In this document: in pieces, positions 1 to 7,985 of the stretch
How the letters are laid out: every line of letters starts with the position of its first letter
Position numbering within the stretch: position 1 is the stretch's first letter
Source of the DNA: Zhaonella formicivorans
GTDB lineage: Bacteria; Bacillota; DUOV01; Zhaonellaceae
Direction of reading: 5' to 3'
DNA length: 64,000 nucleotides
NCBI RefSeq assembly: GCF_004353525.1
Contig: NZ_CP085524.1
Location: 2,935,001-2,999,000 of the forward strand
The notes under the pieces: generated by a model
Told to the model about the DNA's origin: nothing
The model's database searches: none
What the model saw: only the letters and a program-made list of their open reading frames with translations
Position numbers and translations under genes: made by a program

Positions 1-49
1 GGGACGCCGAGTTCGGCGCTGGAGATGGCGCTAAAAATGAATAAAGCAT

Positions 50-165
<116 letters not shown>

Positions 166-175
166 ATTTATATAT

Positions 176-250
176 TCCCCGATAGCTCAATGGTAGAGCA
201 CTCGGCTGTTAACCGAGTGGTTGTAGGTTCGAGTCCTACTCGGGGAGCCA
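176..250 (+). tRNA. tRNA-Asn (GTT)
   Basis: Cloverleaf with acceptor TCCCCGA/TCGGGGA, anticodon GTT at 208-210, a T arm with TTCGAGT, and an encoded CCA end. It sits just after 5S rRNA and is probably transcribed and processed with it. Confidence 0.95.
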
Positions 251-257
251 TTTTTAA

Positions 258-293
258 AGAGAACGTTGTCTTAAGATAACGTTCTCTTTTTTT
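258..293 (+). terminator. Rho-independent terminator of the rRNA-tRNA unit
   Basis: Stem AGAGAACGTT / AACGTTCTCT with a ten-base loop, followed by a run of seven T. It ends the 5S-tRNA transcript. Confidence 0.9.
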
Positions 294-297
294 GGCT

Positions 298-495
298 ATT
301 CAGAAAGTATAAATTTCACGGCTCATAAGGGCAACTAAGCTTCCGCCAGCCCTAAAGGATTGGAATTTCTACGCATTGTGCAAACACAATGCTAGAAATT
401 CTGGCATCCTAAAGGATTGGAATTTCTACGCATTGTGCAAACACAATGCTAGAAATTCTGGCACGCTGAAGGTTTGCGCAAGCCAAGTTTTCTTT
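298..495 (+). repeat. Dispersed intergenic element, copy A
   Basis: Starts with ATTCAGAAAGTATAA, continues with GGCTCATAAGGGCAACTAAG and CTTCCGCC, and ends with GGTTTGCGCAAGCC then AAGTTTTCTTT. The same blocks recur in order near 60.1 kb and in part near 7.83, 20.35 and (inverted) 56.6 kb. This copy has a tandemly doubled hairpin unit in its middle. No ORF is credible here. Confidence 0.7.
351..464 (+). repeat. Two tandem 57-bp units, each a long hairpin
   Basis: Two essentially identical 57-bp copies, 351-407 and 408-464. Within each unit GAATTTCTA-C-GCATTGTG pairs with CACAATGC-TAGAAATTC around a CAAA loop, a 17-bp stem broken by one unpaired C. Two units without variable spacers do not make a CRISPR. 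A recent slippage or recombination duplication of one hairpin is the simplest reading. Confidence 0.85.
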
Positions 496-539
496 ACTTA
501 TTAATTCTAAAAAATTTTGCAAAAATAATGGATGATGTA

Positions 540-568
540 TTGACTTTTTTATAAAAGAAGCTATTATA
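540..568 (+). promoter_or_regulatory. Sigma-A promoter of the ctsR operon
   Basis: TTGACT at 540-545 with a TATTAT/ATTATA -10 region 16-17 bp downstream. It lies directly upstream of the CtsR operators and about 80 bp before ctsR. Confidence 0.7.
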
Positions 569-578
569 AAATTAAGAA

Positions 579-631
579 GGTCAGGAAAGGTCAAAAAGTA
601 AAACAAAGTCAAAAAGTAAATAAAAGTCAGG
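579..631 (+). promoter_or_regulatory. CtsR operator with additional half-sites
   Basis: GGTCAGG-AAA-GGTCAAA at 579-595 is a tandem heptad with 3-nt spacing, the CtsR-box arrangement (consensus GGTCAAA-NAN-GGTCAAA). Further AGTCAAA/AGTCAGG half-sites follow to 631, running into the ribosome binding site. Position just after the promoter implies autorepression of ctsR-mcsA-mcsB-clpC, relieved by heat or protein damage. Confidence 0.8.
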
Positions 632-647
632 GAGGTGGTGCAAATAC

Positions 648-1121
648 ATGGGTAGTTTAGCCGACGAAATTGAAAGCTATATAAAAAAAGCACTGGAGCA
701 AAACAAGGACGGTATAGTGGAACTACAACGCAATGACCTGGCAATTAAATTCAATTGTGCACCTTCCCAAATAAACTATGTATTGAGCACCCGTTTCACA
801 GTGGAACGGGGTTACTTGGTAGAAAGCAGGAGAGGTGGCGGCGGATTCGTACGCATTGTAAAATTATCCATTAATGAAGAAGCTGATTTGTATCGGTTAA
901 TTAATGAGAATATAGGACAAATGGCCTCGCAGGCAGTTGGCGAGGGTTTAATTGCCCGTTTGGTCGAAGAAGGTTTTTTAACCGAGCGGGAAGGCCTGTT
1001 AATGAAAGCAGTTATTCACCGGGATGTTATCCAGCTTGAGCTGCCCCATCGAGATCTTATCCGAGCCAGCATTCTTCGAGCTATGCTGTTGACTTTATTA
1101 CGGGATGAGTTTCAAAACTAA
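648..1121 (+). CDS. ctsR: CtsR, repressor of class III heat-shock genes
   Basis: 157 aa, family length. An N-terminal winged helix-turn-helix (about residues 1-70) ends in the glycine-rich wing RRGGGGFVRI typical of CtsR, which inserts in the minor groove of the heptad operator. The C-terminal half is the helical dimerisation domain. The start ATG follows a GGAGGTGG ribosome binding site by 10 nt. First gene of the operon with mcsA, mcsB and clpC. In Bacillus the repressor is inactivated by heat and McsB and degraded by ClpCP; the operators upstream imply autoregulation. Confidence 0.96.
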   Translation: MGSLADEIESYIKKALEQNKDGIVELQRNDLAIKFNCAPSQINYVLSTRFTVERGYLVESRRGGGGFVRIVKLSINEEADLYRLINENIGQMASQAVGEGLIARLVEEGFLTEREGLLMKAVIHRDVIQLELPHRDLIRASILRAMLLTLLRDEFQN

Positions 1122-1167
1122 ATAATTAGGAATAATTAAAATGAGTATAAATTTCGGAGGTGGTAGA

Positions 1168-1680
1168 ATGCTCTGTCAAGAATGTAAAAAGAGGCCGGCT
1201 ACTGTCCATATCACTAAAATAATCAATAACGATAAAACACAAATCAGCCTATGTGAAGAATGTGCCAGCGCGTATCACCAACAGCTGAGTAGTGCGTTTG
1301 AACCTAACTTCTCGATAAACAAATTTTTAGCGGGGCTTTTAAATTATGATCACGGAATTGAAGCAGGAGCCAAGACGGTACGCAACGTTTGCCCCCAGTG
1401 CGGACAATCTTATGCCTATTTTTCGCAAACTGGAAAACTGGGTTGCGATCGTTGTTATGAAACTTTTGAGGAAAGTCTGGTGCCACTGCTGAGAAGAGTC
1501 CACGGAACCCAAGTCCATAAAGGCAAGGTTCCTAAAAGAACCGGAGGAAGCATCCGCTTACGGAAAGAACTGCAGGATTTAAAATCCAAATTACAGGAAT
1601 TAATCAGAAGAGAAGAATTCGAAGAAGCAGCCAAAGTTAGGGACAGGATCAGAGAACTGGAAAAACAGATCGAAAAATAA
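1168..1680 (+). CDS. mcsA: McsA, zinc-finger activator of the McsB arginine kinase
   Basis: 170 aa. Two pairs of CXXC motifs in the N-terminal half (CQEC with CEEC, CPQC with CDRC) form the zinc-binding region. The C-terminus (about 130-170) is a UVR motif, LIRREEFEEAAKVRDRIREL, the same kind of motif found in the ClpC linker. An in-frame ATG at 1141 exists, but the ATG at 1168 has the good GGAGGTGG site 7 nt before it and opens with the first zinc knuckle, so it was chosen. Adaptor and stimulator of McsB in heat and metal stress. Confidence 0.94.
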   Translation: MLCQECKKRPATVHITKIINNDKTQISLCEECASAYHQQLSSAFEPNFSINKFLAGLLNYDHGIEAGAKTVRNVCPQCGQSYAYFSQTGKLGCDRCYETFEESLVPLLRRVHGTQVHKGKVPKRTGGSIRLRKELQDLKSKLQELIRREEFEEAAKVRDRIRELEKQIEK

Positions 1681-1720
1681 GGTTAATGGAATAACTTCAA
1701 AGGGAAAAGAGGTGTTTAGC

Positions 1721-2776
1721 GTGGTTGATTTTTTGGCTAAAAGCAAATGGATGGAAGGATCAGGGCCCCATGCCGATATAGTGATTTCCAGCCGGATAAG
1801 GCTGGCCAGGAACCTTAAAGGCATACCCTTTCCTCAATTGCTTGGGGAACAGCAGTTAATGGAAGTTGCCGCTAAAATAAGGAAGGCTATAGAAAGCCCA
1901 CATGTTGCTAAACAATTGGGAAACTTGGAATATATTTCGTTGGATGCATTAACGCCTCTGGACAGGCAGATACTAGTTGAAAAGCACTTAATCAGCCCGC
2001 AATTGGCAGAGGGTGGCGGAGCAAAGGCGGTGGTTCTGGGAAATGAAGAAGCTATCAGCATCATGGTAAATGAGGAAGACCACCTGCGGATTCAATGCAT
2101 TTTACCTGCCTTGCAGCTTCATGAGGCATGGCGAATAGCCAATACGGTCGACGATGCTTTGGAACACGAATTGGACTTCGCCTTTGCAGAACGCTGCGGG
2201 TATTTAACCAGCTGTCCGACAAACGTCGGCACCGGCCTGCGGGCTTCGGTAATGCTGCATTTGCCAGGGTTGGTTTTAACCAAACAGGCAGGCAAGATCT
2301 TGGCTGCGCTCTCTAAAGTGGGTTTAACGGTACGGGGCTTATACGGAGAGGGCAGTGAAGCCGTTGGCAATCTGTTTCAGGTTTCCAACCAAATTACCTT
2401 GGGCCAGCCGGAAGAGGAGATAATTTCCAACCTGTCTTCAGTATCAAAGCAGCTGATTGAGCAGGAGCTGGCAGCCCGGGAAGCGTTGCTGAACGAGTGG
2501 GGGCTGCAGCTTGAGGACCGGGTGGGCAGGGCTTTCGGTACTCTGACTAATGCCCGCATACTTAGTTCCGAAGAAGCTATCGGTTTGCTGTCGGAACTGC
2601 GTTTAGGCCTGGACCTGCGATTAATCAAAGACATTGATCCCCGGGTTATCAACCAGTTAATGGTTATCATTCAACCGGCTAGCCTACAAAAAATATTCGG
2701 CACAGCCATGCCGCCCCAAGAGAGGGATGTAAAAAGGGCGGAACTTATTAGTACGAAATTAAGAGAGCAATACTAG
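1721..2776 (+). CDS. mcsB: McsB, protein arginine kinase
   Basis: 351 aa, related to ATP:guanido phosphotransferases. SSRIRLARNLKG near the N-terminus, NEEDHLRIQ, and the active-site stretch CPTNVGTGLRASVMLHLPGL (around residue 165) are intact. GSEAVGNLFQVSNQ is also conserved. It phosphorylates arginines in CtsR and in damaged proteins, marking them for ClpCP. A GTG at 1712 is in frame but falls inside the AGAGGTG ribosome binding site, so GTG 1721 is preferred. Only 12 nt separate it from clpC. Confidence 0.94.
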   Translation: MVDFLAKSKWMEGSGPHADIVISSRIRLARNLKGIPFPQLLGEQQLMEVAAKIRKAIESPHVAKQLGNLEYISLDALTPLDRQILVEKHLISPQLAEGGGAKAVVLGNEEAISIMVNEEDHLRIQCILPALQLHEAWRIANTVDDALEHELDFAFAERCGYLTSCPTNVGTGLRASVMLHLPGLVLTKQAGKILAALSKVGLTVRGLYGEGSEAVGNLFQVSNQITLGQPEEEIISNLSSVSKQLIEQELAAREALLNEWGLQLEDRVGRAFGTLTNARILSSEEAIGLLSELRLGLDLRLIKDIDPRVINQLMVIIQPASLQKIFGTAMPPQERDVKRAELISTKLREQY

Positions 2777-2788
2777 GAGGTGTCTATT

Positions 2789-5281
2789 ATGTGGGATAGA
2801 TTTACGGAAAGAGCACAAAGGGTCGTCAGATACGCTCAGGAGGAAGCGGCTTACTTAGGGCACCCCGCAGTAGGAACGGAGCATTTGCTGTTGGGACTAT
2901 TGCGGGAAAGCGACGGCTTTGCAGCCAAGGCATTGAATAATCTGGAAATTGATGCAGACAAAATTAGAAATGAAGTAATTAAATTGATCGGCAAAGGTGA
3001 AGTGCAGGCTAAGGAAATCGGTTTTACTCCCAGGGCAAAAAGGGTCTTAGAGCTTTCTTTGGACGAAGCCCGAAAAATGGGAGTCAATTACGTCGGTACA
3101 GAGCATATCCTTTTAGGTTTAATCAGGGAGGGAGAAGGTGTTGCTGCCAGGATTTTGGCTAACTTTGGCGTTACTGCCGACAAAGTTAGGGCGCAAGTAA
3201 TGGGTCTTTTAAGCGGTTCTGTTTCGCCTAATCAAATGAGCATCTTTTTCTTCGGTGGAGGCGGTGATACTCCAGGTGCTCCTTTAGGCCAGGCCCAAGC
3301 ACCTAAGACTGCCAAAAACAGAAGGACCTCAACTCCCACTCTGGACCAGTTCGGTCGGGATTTGACTGCTATGGCCAAAGAGAATAAGCTCGATCCTGTT
3401 GTAGGCAGGGAAAAGGAGATTGAAAGGGTAATCCAAGTTCTAAGTAGAAGAACAAAAAACAACCCGGTTTTAATCGGGGAGCCGGGAGTAGGTAAAACTG
3501 CAATTGCTGAGGGCCTGGCCCAGCGGATTGAAGAAAAACAAGTACCGGAGATACTTTTCGACAAACGGGTTGTAACCCTGGATATGTCCGGGTTGGTAGC
3601 AGGTTCAAAGTACAGGGGGGAATTTGAAGAACGTCTGAAAAAAGTAATGGAAGAAATTCGCCAGGCGGGCAACATTATTTTGTTCATTGACGAACTCCAT
3701 ACTTTAATTGGAGCCGGCGCTGCTGAAGGTGCAATTGACGCCGCAAATATTCTGAAACCTGCACTGGCCCGAGGGGAAATCCAGTGCATCGGTGCTACCA
3801 CTTTGGACGAGTACAGAAAACACATCGAAAAGGATGCGGCGCTGGAGCGGCGCTTTCAGCCTATAACCGTGGGTGAGCCTACCAAAGAAGAGGCTGTTCA
3901 GATTTTAAAAGGCTTAAGGGACAGGTATGAGGCCCACCATAGGGTTAAAATTACCGATGAAGCTATTGAAGCTGCTGTTAATCTTTCGGACCGATATATC
4001 ACTGACCGCTTCTTACCCGATAAGGCAATTGATTTAATTGATGAAGCGGCCTCCAGGGTACGGCTGAGCGTGCATACAGCGCCCCCGGAGCTAAAAGAAG
4101 TGGAAGGCCAACTGGAAGAAGTCAGAAAAGAGAAAGAAGCTGCAATTCATGCCCAAGAATTTGAAAAAGCCGCCCATTTCAGGGATAAAGAGCAGGAGCT
4201 AAAAGCCCGTTTAGAGGAAATGCAAAAAGATTGGGAGGCTAAAAAGGATACCGACAAATCCGAAGTAACTGCGGAGGATATTGCAAATATTGTTTCCAGT
4301 TGGACCGGTATTCCTGTAGCCAAGCTTGCCCAGGAGGAAAGCGAAAAGCTTTTGAAGCTGGAGGAAACGCTGCACAATAGGGTCATCGGCCAGGATGAAG
4401 CTGTCAAGGCTGTAAGCAGGGCAGTTCGCAGGGCAAGAGCCGGGTTAAAAGATCCCAAGAGGCCAATTGGTTCCTTCATTTTCCTCGGCCCCACAGGTGT
4501 GGGAAAAACAGAGCTGGCCAGAGCTTTGGCTGAAAGCCTCTTTGGAGATGAAGAGGCATTGGTGCGGCTTGACATGTCGGAGTACATGGAGAAGCATACT
4601 GTTTCCAGGCTGATTGGAGCACCTCCCGGATATGTAGGTTACGAGGAAGCGGGCCAATTAACGGAGGCGGTGCGCAGGAAGCCATATACTGTGGTGCTCC
4701 TGGACGAGATTGAAAAAGCCCATCCGGAAGTCTTTAACATTCTGCTGCAAGTATTGGAAGATGGAAGGCTGACAGATTCCAAAGGTAGGACCGTGGATTT
4801 CCGGAACACGGTAATCATTATGACCTCCAACGTAGGAGCCAGCACCATTAAACGGGAAAGGGCCCTAGGTTTCAAAGCCGGCGGGGATAACAACGATTCT
4901 TACGAAGCTATGAAGGAGCGGGTAATGGAGGAACTGAAACGCACCTTCCGGCCCGAGTTCCTGAACCGCATTGATGAACTGATTGTTTTCCATGCCTTGA
5001 GCCGCGAACACATTAAGGAAATCGTAAACCTGATGCTTAAAGATTTAAATAACAGGCTGAAAGAGCAGGGTATTACCGTGGAGGTCACTGATTCGGCCAA
5101 AGAAAAACTGGTTGAAGAAGGGTTCCATGAGGAATACGGGGCAAGGCCTTTGCGGAGGGCTATCCAACGGCTCATTGAAGATCAACTTTCCGACGGTTTG
5201 ATCGAAGGAAAGTTCAAGCTGGGGGACACGGTGGTAGCCGACCAAGTAGATGGACAGTTGGTGTTGAATAAGAAAGCTTAA
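2789..5281 (+). CDS. clpC: ClpC, AAA+ unfoldase of the Clp protease
   Basis: 830 aa. Order: two Clp N-terminal repeats (about 1-150), D1 AAA+ module with Walker [17 protein letters not shown] and Walker [15 protein letters not shown], a middle region with a UVR motif ([15 protein letters not shown]), then D2 with [16 protein letters not shown] and the ClpB-D2-small C-terminus. ATG 2789 has AGGAGGTG before it; an upstream in-frame GTG overlaps that site. It is the target of McsA/McsB-mediated delivery and works with ClpP, which is not in the window. Confidence 0.97.
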   Translation: MWDRFTERAQRVVRYAQEEAAYLGHPAVGTEHLLLGLLRESDGFAAKALNNLEIDADKIRNEVIKLIGKGEVQAKEIGFTPRAKRVLELSLDEARKMGVNYVGTEHILLGLIREGEGVAARILANFGVTADKVRAQVMGLLSGSVSPNQMSIFFFGGGGDTPGAPLGQAQAPKTAKNRRTSTPTLDQFGRDLTAMAKENKLDPVVGREKEIERVIQVLSRRTKNNPVLIGEPGVGKTAIAEGLAQRIEEKQVPEILFDKRVVTLDMSGLVAGSKYRGEFEERLKKVMEEIRQAGNIILFIDELHTLIGAGAAEGAIDAANILKPALARGEIQCIGATTLDEYRKHIEKDAALERRFQPITVGEPTKEEAVQILKGLRDRYEAHHRVKITDEAIEAAVNLSDRYITDRFLPDKAIDLIDEAASRVRLSVHTAPPELKEVEGQLEEVRKEKEAAIHAQEFEKAAHFRDKEQELKARLEEMQKDWEAKKDTDKSEVTAEDIANIVSSWTGIPVAKLAQEESEKLLKLEETLHNRVIGQDEAVKAVSRAVRRARAGLKDPKRPIGSFIFLGPTGVGKTELARALAESLFGDEEALVRLDMSEYMEKHTVSRLIGAPPGYVGYEEAGQLTEAVRRKPYTVVLLDEIEKAHPEVFNILLQVLEDGRLTDSKGRTVDFRNTVIIMTSNVGASTIKRERALGFKAGGDNNDSYEAMKERVMEELKRTFRPEFLNRIDELIVFHALSREHIKEIVNLMLKDLNNRLKEQGITVEVTDSAKEKLVEEGFHEEYGARPLRRAIQRLIEDQLSDGLIEGKFKLGDTVVADQVDGQLVLNKKA

Positions 5282-5283
5282 AG

Positions 5284-5306
5284 GACAGCGCCTCAAGAGG
5301 GCGCTA
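5284..5306 (+). repeat. Left copy of a flanking hairpin repeat
   Basis: GACAGCGCCTCAAGAGGGCG(CT) is nearly identical to the terminator hairpin at 5448-5470, but here no T-run follows. The two copies bracket the structured segment 5312-5440, as if a terminator had been duplicated around an inserted or expressed unit. Confidence 0.6.
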
Positions 5307-5311
5307 TCAAC

Positions 5312-5440
5312 TTGTAGACAAAGCCCGCATGTATTATTTCGCTCTGGACAAGCTCCTACGCCGTTACCGGCAGCAAGCTGCCGACGGCTGAGGAAACCAG
5401 TCCCGCTCCATAATACAAGCGGGCTAATAATAGTTTGTCG
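5312..5440 (+). ncRNA. Candidate structured RNA between clpC and radA
   Basis: A rod-like fold is visible. GACAAA pairs with TTTGTC, GCCCGC (5323-5328) with GCGGGC (5419-5424), TGTATTAT (5330-5337) with ATAATACA (5410-5417), GGAC with GTCC, TCCT with AGGA, GCCGT with ACGGC, and CGGCAG with CTGCCG around a CAAG loop. The internal loop lies at about 5338-5345 / 5404-5409. The overall shape (closing stem, bubble, terminal arm) recalls 6S RNA but is shorter, and I do not recognise a named family. A terminator follows. Confidence 0.45.
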
Positions 5441-5447
5441 ACGGTCT

Positions 5448-5477
5448 GACAGCGCCTCAAAAGGGCGCTTTTCTTTT
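5448..5477 (+). terminator. Rho-independent terminator upstream of radA
   Basis: AGCGCC/GGCGCT hairpin with a CTCAAAAG-type loop, followed by TTTTCTTTTT. It ends transcription from clpC or from the candidate RNA before it. Confidence 0.8.
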
Positions 5478-5481
5478 TCCT

Positions 5482-5511
5482 GATTATACCTAATAGCAAA
5501 AATGTTATAAT
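5482..5511 (+). promoter_or_regulatory. Possible radA promoter
   Basis: A perfect TATAAT at 5506-5511 lies between the terminator and radA. The -35 region (GATTAT or neighbouring bases) is weak. Confidence 0.45.
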
Positions 5512-5563
5512 GGATTATACGGCCATCGTTCGCTGCATAACATAATGAAAGAAGGGCTGAAAA

Positions 5564-6919
5564 GTGACCAGAGTTAAAACCAAGTTTATCTGCCAGGAAT
5601 GCGGCTTGGAAACGGCAAAATGGCTGGGTAAGTGCCCTGGCTGCGGGTCATGGAACACTATGATAGAAGAAAGAGCAGTACAAAAAAGTGTAAGCCTACC
5701 CCTGGCCGGTTCGGTCCCTGTTCTACTCACGGAGGTAGAATGTTCCGGACAGGAAAGATGCCAGATCGGGATTCCGGAGCTGGACAGGGTGCTGGGGGGC
5801 GGGTTGGTGGCAGGCTCCCTGGTGCTAATTGGCGGGGATCCGGGGATCGGCAAATCCACCCTGCTTTTGCAAACCGCAGCCCTGTTAGGGAAGAGCGGCC
5901 AAAAAACATTGTATGTGTCCGGGGAAGAATCGGCAGGGCAGGTGAAAATGCGGGCAGAACGCCTTGGTGTGGTAAGTAAACAGCTTTTTTTAGTTTCGGA
6001 AACAAATCTGGATTACATCGAGAATTTTGTGCGAGATATTGATCCTGCATTTTTAATTATTGATTCGGTACAGACTGTTTTTGATCCGGCTTTAACAACT
6101 GCTCCCGGCAGCGTGGGGCAGGTCAGGGAATGTACCGCCAGGCTTTTAAGAATAGCCAAGGGTCAGAACAGGACGATACTGCTGGTAGGGCATGTGACCA
6201 AAGAGGGAAACCTGGCGGGCCCAAGGGTGTTGGAACATATGGTGGACACAGTCTTATACCTGGAAGGGGAAAGGCACCATGCTTTCCGTGTCTTGCGTGC
6301 GGTCAAAAACCGTTTTGGCTCGACTAATGAAATCGGGGTTTTTGAGATGCGGGAAAGGGGCTTGGTCCAAGTAACAAATCCTTCGCAAATATTTCTGGCG
6401 GAAAGGCCCGTTGGTGCAACCGGTTCGCTGGTAGTAGCCTGCATGGAGGGAACAAGGCCGATTTTACTGGAGATTCAGGCGCTGGTTAGCGGCTCTGCCT
6501 TTGGCAATCCCCGTCGTTTGGCTACGGGTTTGGACTTGAACAGGGTGCTCTTGATGATTGCCGTGCTGGAGAAAAAAATTGGTTTAATTTTAAACAACCA
6601 GGACGTTTATTTAAATGTTGCCGGCGGTGTCAAAATTGATGAGCCTGCGGTGGATTTGGGAATTTGTCTTGCCCTGGCTTCCAGTTTTCGCAATCAGGCT
6701 GTGGACGGTGAGCTTCTGGTTATTGGTGAAGTTGGTTTGACGGGTGAAGTCCGGGCAGTTAATCAAGTGGAAAAAAGAATTTTGGAAGGGGCAAAACTCG
6801 GCTTTAAGAAATGCATTGTACCCGCAAATAATTTGCGTTACCTGGCAAAAGAGCTGCCGTTAGAAGTCGCAGGAGTAAATTCAGTTGGGGAAGCTTTAGA
6901 AATTGCGCTGGGAGGTTAA
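5564..6919 (+). CDS. radA: RadA, DNA recombination/repair ATPase
   Basis: 451 aa. N-terminal zinc finger CQEC...CPGC (residues 10-30), RecA-like core with Walker A GGDPGIGKSTLLL and the RadA signature KNRFGS (about 248-253), and a C-terminal Lon-protease-like domain. It promotes branch migration of recombination intermediates. GTG start behind AAGAAGGG. In Bacillus it works with and restrains DisA, which normally follows; here the next gene is a disA remnant 7 nt downstream, so an intact radA is left without its partner at this locus. Confidence 0.96.
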   Translation: MTRVKTKFICQECGLETAKWLGKCPGCGSWNTMIEERAVQKSVSLPLAGSVPVLLTEVECSGQERCQIGIPELDRVLGGGLVAGSLVLIGGDPGIGKSTLLLQTAALLGKSGQKTLYVSGEESAGQVKMRAERLGVVSKQLFLVSETNLDYIENFVRDIDPAFLIIDSVQTVFDPALTTAPGSVGQVRECTARLLRIAKGQNRTILLVGHVTKEGNLAGPRVLEHMVDTVLYLEGERHHAFRVLRAVKNRFGSTNEIGVFEMRERGLVQVTNPSQIFLAERPVGATGSLVVACMEGTRPILLEIQALVSGSAFGNPRRLATGLDLNRVLLMIAVLEKKIGLILNNQDVYLNVAGGVKIDEPAVDLGICLALASSFRNQAVDGELLVIGEVGLTGEVRAVNQVEKRILEGAKLGFKKCIVPANNLRYLAKELPLEVAGVNSVGEALEIALGG

Positions 6920-6926
6920 CACTGTC

Positions 6927-7187
6927 TTGAAAGATTACGAGAAATTGGGCCAAGTCCTTAAGCTTTGATCCCCGGGAACTCCCCTGAGAGAGGGCATTGA
7001 GAATATTTTAAGTGCCAAGACAGGAGGGTTGATAGTAGTCGATGACAGCAGGCAGGTGCTGGAGAACACCTACGCCAGTATAGAGGAGTTGGACCAGGTA
7101 GAGGGAATTGGAGAGGTACGGGCCAAGGCCATAAAAGATGGGTTGAAATATTATCGGGAGCAGTTATTGTTGGATAGAAGGATTTGA
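6927..7187 (+). pseudogene. disA: disA remnant (diadenylate cyclase gene, core deleted)
   Basis: An 87-codon frame, TTG to TGA, that aligns in one reading frame with the two ends of DisA. After an early stop (TGA, codon 14, 6966-6968) the frame reads [20 protein letters not shown] and LIVVDDS, which is DisA N-terminal sequence. It then jumps directly to [20 protein letters not shown] and ends LLLDRRI, the C-terminal helix-hairpin-helix end. The family is about 350-360 aa, so roughly 270 codons are gone, including the catalytic DGA and RHR motifs. The deletion kept frame; the stop is separate damage. It cannot make c-di-AMP. Confidence 0.88.
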
Positions 7188-7216
7188 GTAGATTAAGATT
7201 TTGGCTGTTAACTCCG

Positions 7217-7246
7217 TTGACATTATTTCCATTGCTGTGATATAAT
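7217..7246 (+). promoter_or_regulatory. carD promoter P1
   Basis: TTGACA at 7217-7222, 18-bp spacer, TATAAT at 7241-7246: both hexamers match consensus. Confidence 0.85.
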
Positions 7247-7255
7247 TATAAATTT

Positions 7256-7284
7256 TTGACAAGAGATAGATTGTTTGTTATAAT
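7256..7284 (+). promoter_or_regulatory. carD promoter P2
   Basis: TTGACA at 7256-7261, 17-bp spacer, TATAAT at 7279-7284. It is in tandem with P1, 39 bp downstream, and about 30 bp before the start codon, giving a very short leader. Confidence 0.88.
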
Positions 7285-7314
7285 TAACCTAATTAAGTAT
7301 GGGAGGTGACCTTT

Positions 7315-7791
7315 ATGTTTGCAATAGGCGACAAGGTAGTGTATCCCATGCATGGAGCAGGAATTATCGAAGCTATTGAGGAAAGAGAGGTACTGGGAGA
7401 AAAGCGAAAATATTATATTATGCGCCTACCTATTGGCGAAATGAAGGTTATGGTACCTATGGACAACGTGGGAGATTTGGGGTTGCGGCAGGTTATCGAT
7501 GAGGAAGGATATGAACGGGTTATAAATATTTTGCAAGACAAGAAAAACACAATGTGTCCTAATTGGAACCGACGTTATAGAATCAACATGGAAAAAATTA
7601 AAAGCGGTAATATTTACGAAGTAGCCGAAGTGGTGAGAAATCTTAGCCTTAGGGATAAAGAAAAAGGTCTCTCCACCGGTGAGAAAAAAATGCTGGAGAA
7701 TGCCCGGCAAATATTGATTAGCGAGCTTGTTTTGGCCAAAAATACTGAAGAGGGGCAGGTTAAAGTTTTGCTGGAAAAACTTTTGGCTTGA
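7315..7791 (+). CDS. carD: CarD-family RNA polymerase-binding regulator
   Basis: 158 aa. The N-terminal CarD/TRCF RNAP-interaction domain starts FAIGDKVVYPMHGAGIIEAI and is followed by a helical C-terminal domain. The family binds the beta subunit and stabilises or alters open complexes, often at rRNA promoters. An upstream in-frame GTG lies within the GGGAGGTG ribosome binding site, so ATG 7315 was chosen. Two consensus promoters immediately upstream suggest high, partly independent expression. Confidence 0.92.
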   Translation: MFAIGDKVVYPMHGAGIIEAIEEREVLGEKRKYYIMRLPIGEMKVMVPMDNVGDLGLRQVIDEEGYERVINILQDKKNTMCPNWNRRYRINMEKIKSGNIYEVAEVVRNLSLRDKEKGLSTGEKKMLENARQILISELVLAKNTEEGQVKVLLEKLLA

Positions 7792-7820
7792 GTTACATAG
7801 GAAAGATTTTGTTTAGTTTA

Positions 7821-7862
7821 GGCGTATTTGGCGGTAGGCTTGGCGTAAGCCAAGTTTTCTTA
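7821..7862 (+). repeat. Dispersed intergenic element, copy B (3' part)
   Basis: GGCTTGGCGTAAGCCAAG followed by TTTTCTTA. The hairpin CTTGGC-GTAA-GCCAAG plus T-rich tail could also terminate carD transcription. It matches the right end of copies A, C and E. The rest of the carD-yacL gap holds the yacL promoter. Confidence 0.65.
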
Positions 7863-7914
7863 CTTCTAACCTTTCTTCTCAAGCTTTTTCTTGCTGTCAG
7901 ATTAGTTAAATTGC

Positions 7915-7944
7915 TTGAAGTAATTTCCAGGGCTATTGTATAAT
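7915..7944 (+). promoter_or_regulatory. Promoter of the yacL-ispD-ispF cluster
   Basis: TTGAAG at 7915-7920, 18-bp spacer, TATAAT at 7939-7944, 41 bp before the start codon. Confidence 0.7.
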
Positions 7945-7985
7945 GGTATCCGTAGACTGTAAGAATAAAGAAAGGAGGTGGTTAA

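Noticed and set aside
351-464. Short CRISPR array
   Set aside because: Two directly abutting identical 57-bp units with no variable spacers; each unit is a long hairpin, and no cas genes are present.
409-744. 111-codon minus-strand ORF
   Set aside because: Spans the repeat hairpin, the ctsR promoter and the CtsR operators; low-complexity translation.
5312-5440. Assignment of the clpC-radA fold as 6S RNA
   Set aside because: Shape is similar, but it is shorter, the central bubble is small, and no conserved 6S sequence could be recognised; left as an unnamed candidate.
6966-6968. TGA in the disA frame as selenocysteine or programmed readthrough
   Set aside because: The catalytic core is missing as well, no SECIS-like hairpin is evident just after it, and the position is not a catalytic residue in DisA.
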